In this document: positions 1 to 5,029 of the stretch, piece by piece
Position numbering within the stretch: position 1 is the first letter of the stretch
How the letters are laid out: every line of letters starts with the position of its first letter
Source: Clostridia bacterium
Lineage (GTDB): Bacteria; Bacillota; Clostridia; Oscillospirales; CAG-272
Length of the DNA stretch: 5,370 bases
Direction of reading: 5' to 3'
NCBI GenBank assembly: GCA_017455945.1
Contig: JAFTLM010000006.1
Coordinates: forward strand, 1 to 5,370
Position numbers and translations under genes: made by a program
Notes under the pieces: model-generated
What the model was told of the DNA's origin: nothing
The model's database searches: none
What the model saw: only the letters and a program-made list of their open reading frames with translations

Positions 1-78
1 TCAGAACTCGAAAGTGCAAAAGAAGTATCGGTTGACGGATATGATAGTCAATGGTGGATTTTCTTGAAAAAACAATAG
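1..78 (+). CDS. C-terminal end of an unidentified protein (partial)
   Basis: The first 25 codons are open in frame 1 and end at TAG 76-78. The visible tail ends in WWIFLKKQ. The codons look coding (GAA, AGT, GCA, GTT, GAC, GGA). The stop lies 13 bases before a strong terminator hairpin, as expected for the last gene of a transcription unit. Frame 2 is also open, to a TGA at 65-67, so the frame choice rests on codon appearance. The fragment is too short to assign a family. The gene begins outside the window. Confidence 0.5.
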   Translation, partial: SELESAKEVSVDGYDSQWWIFLKKQ

Positions 79-91
79 AATACTACATCTG

Positions 92-124
92 AAGCGTGGG
101 GGGATGCTAACCCCACGCTTTTTT
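92..124 (+). terminator. Rho-independent terminator of the upstream gene
   Basis: A perfect 10-bp stem (AAGCGTGGGG 92-101 with CCCCACGCTT 111-120) has a 9-base loop and runs into a stretch of T (119-124), then further T-rich sequence. It separates the upstream gene from the receptor gene, which has its own promoter. Confidence 0.93.
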
Positions 125-247
125 GTGTTTTGCTACGCTTTTTGTATCTGAAATGGCGAAACACTTAAAAATTAATCGTTTTTGTCGCGTTATGAGTTGT
201 TTTGTGATAAATTTTATACCAAAATCCAAATTAATGTGAAAAAAGTA

Positions 248-276
248 TTGAAACTTTTTGAGTTTTGTGATATAAT
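248..276 (+). promoter_or_regulatory. Sigma-A promoter of the TAXI receptor gene
   Basis: A -35 box TTGAAA (248-253) is followed after exactly 17 bases by a consensus -10 box TATAAT (271-276). A TG at 268-269 makes it an extended -10. The start codon at 326 leaves a leader of roughly 40 bases. The rest of the 79-325 gap is AT-rich; besides the terminator at 92-124 and a short direct repeat (200-209 and 263-272), nothing else is recognisable in it. Confidence 0.85.
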
Positions 277-325
277 ATTGACAAATATTAAAAAAATGGC
301 ACGGTGTGTGCCGATGGAGGACATT

Positions 326-1354
326 ATGAAGAAATTTTTAGCAGTTGTGCTCGTTGCAATTATGCTTTGCACAGCACTCGTAGGTTGCGGAAGTGCCGGA
401 TCCGATGGCGGTATTCATGTAATTGAAACCGGTAGCGAGACAGGTACTTACTACGGCTTTACCAACATGATAGCGACCACACTTAACAGCAATGCTGACC
501 TTGGTTATACGCTTTCTGCGGTTTCCAGCAAGGGCTCTAAGGGCAACATTCAGGACATCGCTTCGGGTATGTGCTCGTTTGCTATCGTTCAGAATGACGT
601 TATGTCGTATGCTTACAGCGGAACAACCGATATGTTCGGCGGTCAGGTTATCGACGATTTCTCTGTTGTTGGTGTTGTATATCAGGAAACTGTTCAGATC
701 ATCGGTAAGAAGTCTCTTGATGCTAACGGTGACGGTATTGTAACAGTTGATGAGCTTAAGGGTAAGCGCGTTTCTATCGGTGAGGCAGGAAGCGGTGTTA
801 CCATTAACGCAAAGCAGGTTTTTGAAGCTGCAGGCATGAAGCTCGACCTTACAGATGCAACAGATGCAAAGAAGAATGATGTAGTTGTTTCCTACTACAG
901 TGTTAAGGATTCTTGCGATAGAATCAAAGACGGTGAAATTGATGCGTTCTTCTTTACAGCGGGTGTTCCTACTTCGGGTATTACCGAGCTTATCAAGACT
1001 ACAGCCGATATCGCTGTAGTTACATTGACCGATGAACAGGCTGATGCTCTTGTAAGTGCAGAGAATAGCTTCTATACAAAGACCGCTCTTACAAATGATA
1101 TTTATGAGTGCATTGATGCTGATAAGCCTGCAATCGCGGTTTCTGTTTCGGCAACTTATATTGCCAGAAACAGCCTTTCCGAGACCGAGGTTTACAACTT
1201 TACCAAGGCTCTTTGGGAGAACATAGAGAATTACGGTGCATATGGAGCACAGGTATCTGCAATGAAGATCGAGAATGCCGCAAAGGCTCTTGGTGGTGTG
1301 CCTCTTCACGCAGGTGCGGCTAAGTACTACACAGAGAAGGGAATCATTGACTGA
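326..1354 (+). CDS. TRAP transporter solute receptor, TAXI family (lipoprotein)
   Basis: This 342-residue protein is the extracytoplasmic ligand-binding component of a TRAP transporter, a sodium- or proton-coupled uptake system for organic anions. ATG 326 is chosen because GGAGG (316-320) lies 5 bases upstream and because it gives a clean lipoprotein signal: KK, a hydrophobic core, then lipobox LVGC with Cys21 as the acylated residue. Family marks are the ligand-site segment ETGSETGTYYGF (34-45), the GNIQDIASGMCSFAIVQNDV segment (73-92), LKGKRVSIGEAGSG (144-157), and the C-terminal LHAGAAKYYTEKG (327-339). Length is normal for the family. An oddity is residues 132-143 (DANGDGIVTVDE), which match an EF-hand calcium loop where relatives, as I recall them, have a short linker. 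The permease follows 129 bases downstream, separated by a hairpin. Substrate cannot be told from sequence; characterised TAXI systems include dicarboxylate and glutamate-type transporters. An alternative in-frame ATG at 314 is poorly placed relative to the ribosome binding site. Confidence 0.95.
   Translation: MKKFLAVVLVAIMLCTALVGCGSAGSDGGIHVIETGSETGTYYGFTNMIATTLNSNADLGYTLSAVSSKGSKGNIQDIASGMCSFAIVQNDVMSYAYSGTTDMFGGQVIDDFSVVGVVYQETVQIIGKKSLDANGDGIVTVDELKGKRVSIGEAGSGVTINAKQVFEAAGMKLDLTDATDAKKNDVVVSYYSVKDSCDRIKDGEIDAFFFTAGVPTSGITELIKTTADIAVVTLTDEQADALVSAENSFYTKTALTNDIYECIDADKPAIAVSVSATYIARNSLSETEVYNFTKALWENIENYGAYGAQVSAMKIENAAKALGGVPLHAGAAKYYTEKGIID
719..754 (+). other. EF-hand/dockerin-like calcium-binding loop in the receptor
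   Basis: Residues 132-143 of the receptor read DANGDGIVTVDE. The ligand positions of a 12-residue EF-hand loop are all filled: D132 (1), N134 (3), D136 (5), I138 (7, backbone), T140 (9), E143 (12). Gly137 sits at position 6 and a hydrophobic Val139 at position 8. The match to the loop pattern is read directly from the sequence; calcium binding is inference. Confidence 0.6.
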
Positions 1355-1387
1355 TTTCCGGGACCTTAAATTCCCATGCTTATAAAG

Positions 1388-1472
1388 GGAATGGTGCCGT
1401 GTTTGAGGAGAGGAGAGTCTTTTATGGGCTCTCCGAACGCCTCGACATTTGATGGCACCGTTCCTGTTTTTT
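1388..1472 (+). terminator. Long imperfect hairpin with T run between receptor and permease
   Basis: Three stacked helices form one long hairpin. The outer stem, 1388-1398 with 1454-1464, is 11 bp with one G-T pair. The middle stem, 1400-1408 with 1440-1447, is 8 bp with one bulged T. The inner stem, 1412-1419 with 1427-1434, is 8 bp with one G-T pair and a 7-base loop. Six T residues follow at 1467-1472, so the fold resembles an intrinsic terminator placed just before the permease ribosome binding site at 1474-1478. Likely role (inference): partial termination or mRNA end protection, giving more receptor than permease. It could instead be a dispersed palindromic repeat. Confidence 0.65.
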
Positions 1473-1483
1473 CGGAGGTTTTT

Positions 1484-2029
1484 ATGCAGAACGAGATTAT
1501 TACCTCGACGCCCAGTGCCGAGGAGGTAATGCGTAAGGTTGATAAAGAGAGCAATACTCGGGTGTTCACAGGTTGGCGTAAAATAGTTATTCGTGCTCTT
1601 TTAATTACCTTTGCTACAATGATCCTTTTATTCCAACTTGTTATACAGGTGGATAATTACGTTAAGTATCCCGTATTTATCGGTTCAATACTTTTTATCG
1701 GATATCTTCTTTATCCTGTTACCAAACGTCAGTCGGTGCGAACGAACTATGTTCCGTTTTATGATATTATTCTCGCGGTCGTTTCGGCGTTCAGCTTTTA
1801 CTATTTCGCTATTTTTCGCGAGGATTTAATTTTCCGTGCGTCTCAGATCAATACACTCGATCTTGTTATCGGTGTTGTAGCTATTTTGACAGCATTTGAA
1901 TTTTGCCGCCGTGCCGTGGGCTTTCCTATTCTTTGTGTTGTGGGAGCATTTATTGCTTACGCATTTTATTATTACTGCGTTATGAGTAAAATAGATTTCC
2001 TTCCCTCATTCAGAAAAATAATTAGCTAG
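1484..2029 (+). CDS. TRAP-TAXI permease, N-terminal fragment (DctQ-like part plus start of DctM)
   Basis: This 181-residue membrane fragment starts at ATG 1484, chosen because GGAGG (1474-1478) lies 5 bases upstream. A start at 1376 would place the intergenic hairpin in the protein. Residues 13-27 (EEVMRKVDKESNTRV) match the short charged N-terminus of TAXI permeases. Hydrophobic segments lie near residues 34-56, 62-79, 92-111, 124-140 and 145-165. The last one (GFPILCVVGAFIAYAF) corresponds to the first helix of the DctM domain, so the fragment extends past the small-subunit region before stopping at TAG 2027-2029. Alone it would be an incomplete transporter. It is co-oriented with the receptor and lies 129 bases behind it, with no promoter seen in between. 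Confidence 0.75.
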   Translation: MQNEIITSTPSAEEVMRKVDKESNTRVFTGWRKIVIRALLITFATMILLFQLVIQVDNYVKYPVFIGSILFIGYLLYPVTKRQSVRTNYVPFYDIILAVVSAFSFYYFAIFREDLIFRASQINTLDLVIGVVAILTAFEFCRRAVGFPILCVVGAFIAYAFYYYCVMSKIDFLPSFRKIIS

Positions 2030-2044
2030 TTTTCATATAATATG

Positions 2045-2052
2045 GGAGGAGG
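2045..2052 (+). promoter_or_regulatory. Shine-Dalgarno-like GGAGGAGG between the two permease fragments
   Basis: This is a very strong ribosome-binding match, but it also spells glycine codons (GGA GGA GGT at 2045-2053) of the ancestral permease, so it may be fortuitous. The start it would serve, TTG 2059-2061 six bases downstream, opens a 27-codon frame ending at TAA 2140-2142 and not the DctM frame. Confidence 0.35.
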
Positions 2053-2119
2053 TTTTTATTGATCTACCATAAGAGTTTGTGTTTCCTTTGTTGCTCTGTT
2101 TATTATATTCGGAAGCTTT

Positions 2120-3604
2120 TTGGAAAAAACAGGTATCGGTAACTTTTTCGTTGATCTTGCCAACTCCATAGCAGGTAAATCGGCTGGTGGTCCTGCAAAG
2201 GTGGCTGTAATTTCCAGTGCCCTTGAGGGAATGTACTCGGGTAGTTCGGTTGCTAACACCGTCGGAAGCGGTGCTGTAACTATACCCACTATGAAACGTT
2301 GCGGATATAAGCCCGAATTTGCTGCGGCTGTTGAGGCGGCTGCGTCTACAGGCGGACAGATTATGCCTCCAATTATGGGTGCGGCAGCCTTCTTGATGGC
2401 GGAAATGTCAGAGATACCGTATAGTGTGATTGCCATTTCTGCGATACTTCCTGCCGTTCTTTATTTTGCAGGTATATTCCTGATGGTGCATTTTGAGGCA
2501 AAGCGCTGCGGACTTAAGGGGCTTCCAAAGGAAGCAATACCGAATTTCTTCAAACTTATCGTTTCGAATGGTTATTTGCTTATTCCTGTTGTGGTTTTGG
2601 TAATTTGTATGAACCACTTCAGTGCAGGTATGGCGGCAAGCATCGCAATTATGACTACAATGATTGTCGGACTTTTTGATAAAGATCTTTTGGTAAAAAG
2701 TTTTAAAGAGAAAACATTTTCTCTGATGCGCTTTATGCGTTGCGGTGGATTTTCTGTGTTGACAACCGTGTTCTTTTTCTTTATGATTAAGATGGGGTGT
2801 AGTATGGGCGTAGCGGTTTTCTCGACTATGGTGCTTTGTTTCCTTCTTACACTTAATACAGAAACTGCATCTCTTTCTACGAAAACATTTCTCGAAGGTC
2901 TTGAAGGTGGAGCAAAGAGCACCATCGGCGTTGGTATTGCGTGTGCCGTTGCCGGACTTATTTCGGCGGTGGTGACTTTTACCGGTCTCGGTTCACAGTT
3001 GTTGGAGATTATCGTGCCTTTGGCAGAAAAGAGCATGTTCCTTGCTTTGTTCCTTACGATGATTTGTTGTATCATTTTGGGAATGGGCGTACCTACGACT
3101 GCAAACTATGTTATTATGGCGTCGATAACGGCTCCCATTCTTATTGATATGGGGCTTCCTGATTTGGCGGCACATATGTTTGTGTTCTATTTCGGTATTG
3201 TTGCTGATATTACTCCCCCTGTTGCCCTTGCGGCGTATGCGGGAAGTGCGATTGCAGGTTCCAATCCGCTAAAAACCGGAGTCAATGCTACGCGACTTGC
3301 GATTGCCGCATTTATCATTCCGTACATTTTTGCATACAATCCCGCTATGCTCCTTATTGATACCGTTTGGTACGATGTAGTGCTTATTGTCATTACTTCG
3401 ATTCTTGGTATGTTCGGTATCTCGGTAGGACTTGAGGGATATATGATTCGAGCACTTAAATTTTACGAGCGACTTCTTGTGATTGCCGGCGGTCTTATGC
3501 TCGTTATTCCCGGTTTGGTTACAGATATCGTTGGTCTTGCACTTGTTGCTGTTGTTATTTTGCTTCAGATATTTACATTCCGAGATACAAAGAAAAAAGT
3601 TTAA
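2120..3604 (+). CDS. TRAP-TAXI permease, DctM domain fragment
   Basis: This is the large channel-forming part of the permease, 494 residues if begun at TTG 2120. Conserved blocks are intact: GGPAK (23-27), YSGSSVANTVGSGAVTIP (39-56), YKPEFAAAVEAAASTGGQIMPP (63-84), GMGVPTTAN (321-329) and DITPPVALAAYAGSAIAGSNP (363-383). About ten or more hydrophobic helices follow one another to a short charged tail ending DTKKKV. The start is doubtful. Family-like sequence is open in the same frame back to 2063, directly after TGA 2060-2062, and starting at 2120 would cut off one membrane helix. The only Shine-Dalgarno-like match before TTG 2120 is GGAAG at 2111-2115. The strong GGAGGAGG at 2045-2052 points to a TTG at 2059 in another frame. 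It is best regarded as the downstream part of a broken gene. Confidence 0.75.
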   Translation: MEKTGIGNFFVDLANSIAGKSAGGPAKVAVISSALEGMYSGSSVANTVGSGAVTIPTMKRCGYKPEFAAAVEAAASTGGQIMPPIMGAAAFLMAEMSEIPYSVIAISAILPAVLYFAGIFLMVHFEAKRCGLKGLPKEAIPNFFKLIVSNGYLLIPVVVLVICMNHFSAGMAASIAIMTTMIVGLFDKDLLVKSFKEKTFSLMRFMRCGGFSVLTTVFFFFMIKMGCSMGVAVFSTMVLCFLLTLNTETASLSTKTFLEGLEGGAKSTIGVGIACAVAGLISAVVTFTGLGSQLLEIIVPLAEKSMFLALFLTMICCIILGMGVPTTANYVIMASITAPILIDMGLPDLAAHMFVFYFGIVADITPPVALAAYAGSAIAGSNPLKTGVNATRLAIAAFIIPYIFAYNPAMLLIDTVWYDVVLIVITSILGMFGISVGLEGYMIRALKFYERLLVIAGGLMLVIPGLVTDIVGLALVAVVILLQIFTFRDTKKKV

Positions 3605-3610
3605 ATTTGA

Positions 3611-3636
3611 AAGGCTGAGTTATTTCAGCCTTTTTT
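3611..3636 (+). terminator. Rho-independent terminator after the permease
   Basis: An 8-bp stem (AAGGCTGA 3611-3618 with TCAGCCTT 3625-3632) has a 6-base loop and ends in six T residues (3631-3636). It lies 6 bases past the permease stop TAA (3602-3604) and closes the transporter unit. Confidence 0.92.
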
Positions 3637-3644
3637 CTCACAAA

Positions 3645-3662
3645 ATATTGTTCAACCAATAT
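3645..3662 (+). repeat. Short inverted repeat upstream of the beta-helix gene
   Basis: ATATTG (3645-3650) and CAATAT (3657-3662) are perfect inverted copies 6 bases apart. Allowing one bulged C, the symmetry runs further inward (TT/AA). It lies about 58 bases before the -35 box of the next gene, a place where an activator or repressor could bind. No regulator can be named. Confidence 0.3.
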
Positions 3663-3720
3663 AAAAATCTTGCCTATTGTCTACTTATGGTGGAATTGCA
3701 TTGAAAAGTTTAAAAATCTC

Positions 3721-3749
3721 TTGACTTAAAAATTTTAATGTGTTATACT
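3721..3749 (+). promoter_or_regulatory. Sigma-A promoter of the beta-helix hydrolase gene
   Basis: A -35 box TTGACT (3721-3726) and a -10 box TATACT (3744-3749) are separated by 17 bases, with TG at 3741-3742 extending the -10. The start codon at 3785 leaves a short leader of about 28 bases. The direct repeat TTTTAATGT (3733-3741 and 3749-3757) overlaps the spacer and the end of the -10 box. Its 16-base offset could place two protein contacts on the helix. Confidence 0.85.
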
Positions 3750-3784
3750 TTTAATGTAAAAATTTGAAAACGGAGGAGTTTGAA

Positions 3785-4993
3785 ATGTACACTCTTTATG
3801 GAGACGGAATCCACGACGACGCACCCGCAATACAGGAAATGCTTGATAGCGGACTATCCGCAGTAGTTCTTCCCGTGCCCGCAAAAAATTACGCAATCGG
3901 AAGTACCCTTGTTATTCACAGCGGTCAGAGTCTTGTTTTGCCCGAGATGACTGTTATCAAGCTTTTGCCAAACAGCAACTGTTATATGCTTATCAATGAA
4001 AAGGCGGGAGACCACCACATCTCTGTTGAAGGCGGTATCTGGGATTACAATAATCAAGAGCAACACCCCCACACCAGATATGCCCCCCACCAGCTTACGC
4101 AGAAAATTCCAGCCCCTTATGCTGAGGACGACCCCAGAGGTAAGGGAGTGCCCTATTACAGCAACCGCTATAACGGAAGAATTATGCGTTTCTACGGTGT
4201 GTCATTCATTTCTGTACGAAACATTACATATAAAGACCCTGTTATGTACTGCGTAGAGTTTGGATATACCCACAACTTCACTGTTGAGAATATCCGATTT
4301 GACTTCAACTACGGTAACCCCGTACCGATAAATATGGACGGTGTTCACGTTGACGGAGGATGTCGTTTCGGCTATATCCACAACATTCAGGGAACAGCTT
4401 ACGACGATATGGTTGCTATCAACGCCGACGACGGACTTCCCGGAGATATTACTGATATAGAAATTGACGGTGTGTTTGGTGAAAACTCGCTTCGTGCGGT
4501 AAGACTTCTTTCTACACATTCGAGAGTTGAAAGAATTTCTATATCCAACGTTTTCGGTACGTATTATCAGAACCCCGTCAGCCTTACCTTCTATCACTAC
4601 CATGAAACAACTCGCGGAATAATGGATCATATCAGTATAAATAACATTTTCTCTTCCAATGCCGAAAGATTGCCCATTTATCAGAAATCAGCCAATTATC
4701 AATTTGCGTTCATCTATATTGATAGCAGAATGGATATCGGTCACGTTCGTATTGAAAATATCGGACGTAACGAGAAGCTTGGTGATATCGAAACCATTAG
4801 AATTCTTCCCGAAACAAAGATCAAGACTCTTGTGCTTGAGCACGTAAATCACGAAAATCACACAGGCAGACCTGTGCCTATGATGATAAACGAGGGCGAA
4901 ATAGATAAACTCTATCTCCTTGATATCGATACCGGTGACGACGTTATGATTGAGAACAGAGGAACAATTAATAAAACAATAGAGCTTGGATAA
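3785..4993 (+). CDS. Right-handed beta-helix protein, GH28/pectate-lyase-like
   Basis: This 402-residue protein is probably a carbohydrate-active enzyme of the GH28-related beta-helix group. ATG 3785 is chosen because GGAGGAG (3772-3778) precedes it; an upstream in-frame TTG at 3764 would lie before that site. The N-terminus YGDGIHDDAPAIQEML (5-20) is the classic opening of pectate-lyase-3/GH28 folds. Later come repeated strands such as FISVRNITY (141-149), FTVENIRF (165-172), ITDIEIDGVF (222-231) and ISISNVF (251-257), typical coils of a beta helix. Acidic motifs resemble GH28: NMDGVHVDG (183-191) for NTDG, with Asp185, and YDDMVAI (206-212) for the GDD motif, with Asp207/Asp208. RAVRLL (238-243) sits about where GH28 has RIK. 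The GH28 Gly-His-Gly is not seen; His245 in STHSR is the nearest histidine. No signal peptide or membrane segment is present, so the protein is predicted cytoplasmic, acting on imported oligosaccharides. It has its own promoter and terminator. Exact substrate, and whether it is hydrolase, lyase or epimerase-like, are unknown. Confidence 0.85.
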   Translation: MYTLYGDGIHDDAPAIQEMLDSGLSAVVLPVPAKNYAIGSTLVIHSGQSLVLPEMTVIKLLPNSNCYMLINEKAGDHHISVEGGIWDYNNQEQHPHTRYAPHQLTQKIPAPYAEDDPRGKGVPYYSNRYNGRIMRFYGVSFISVRNITYKDPVMYCVEFGYTHNFTVENIRFDFNYGNPVPINMDGVHVDGGCRFGYIHNIQGTAYDDMVAINADDGLPGDITDIEIDGVFGENSLRAVRLLSTHSRVERISISNVFGTYYQNPVSLTFYHYHETTRGIMDHISINNIFSSNAERLPIYQKSANYQFAFIYIDSRMDIGHVRIENIGRNEKLGDIETIRILPETKIKTLVLEHVNHENHTGRPVPMMINEGEIDKLYLLDIDTGDDVMIENRGTINKTIELG

Positions 4994-4999
4994 GCACCA

Positions 5000-5029
5000 A
5001 AAAGAGCTGTCAGAAATGACAGCTCTTTT
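5000..5029. terminator. Bidirectional terminator between convergent genes
   Basis: A perfect 13-bp stem (5000-5012 with 5017-5029) is capped by a GAAA tetraloop. Read on + it ends CTCTTTTA, just after the hydrolase stop (4991-4993). Read on - it ends CTCTTTTTGG. Its right arm overlaps the stop codon of the AraC-type gene (5028-5030). Confidence 0.92.

Larger units (their letters stand above)
1484..3604 (+). pseudogene. TRAP-TAXI fused permease (4TM-12TM), interrupted by two in-frame stops
   Basis: Read through in one frame, this is a 706-codon gene, the usual size of a fused TAXI permease joining a DctQ-like small subunit to the DctM channel subunit. Homology-like sequence continues without deletion or frameshift from residue 1 to the end, but codon 182 is TAG (2027-2029) and codon 193 is TGA (2060-2062). 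The ten codons between them (FSYNMGGGFY) and the codons after TGA (STIRVCVSFVALFIIFGSFL) fit the family's pattern, in which a Gly-rich stretch leads into a membrane helix and then FGAFLEKTG. The breaks fall inside the DctM domain rather than at the DctQ/DctM junction, so the two pieces do not look like natural subunits. The simplest reading is a nonsense-mutated pseudogene. The lack of other damage over 2.1 kb suggests recent inactivation, sequence error or readthrough. TGA and TAG end other genes here, so a changed genetic code is unlikely. Confidence 0.75.

Noticed and set aside
278..283. Consensus -35 TTGACA
   Set aside because: There is no -10 box at the matching distance (301-306 is ACGGTG); the promoter at 248-276 is far better.
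182..325. N-terminal extension of the receptor to position 182
   Set aside because: The extension contains the promoter (248-276) and would bury the lipoprotein signal peptide; the ribosome binding site points to ATG 326.
338..1309. A 323-codon open frame antisense to the TAXI receptor
   Set aside because: It mirrors the receptor gene, starts at GTG without a ribosome binding site, gives a Cys/Asn-rich product with no recognisable domain, and the sense strand is clearly coding.
1376..1483. Permease start at 1376
   Set aside because: These codons are the intergenic hairpin and T run; ATG 1484 has a well-spaced GGAGG and a family-like N-terminus.
2036..2041. TATAAT between the permease fragments as a new promoter for the DctM half
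   Set aside because: The expected -35 position (2013-2018) reads GAAAAA, and the hexamer lies within ancestral coding sequence.
2027..2062. Stop-codon reassignment, selenocysteine or pyrrolysine as the explanation for TAG and TGA
   Set aside because: TGA ends the receptor gene and TAG ends the upstream fragment in this same window, and the two different stops lie close together in a membrane transporter with no known need for either residue.
2124..2130. Slippery heptamer A AAA AAC in the 27-codon frame from TTG 2059
   Set aside because: A -1 shift there leads to the third frame, not to the DctM frame, which would need +1, so it cannot rescue the permease.
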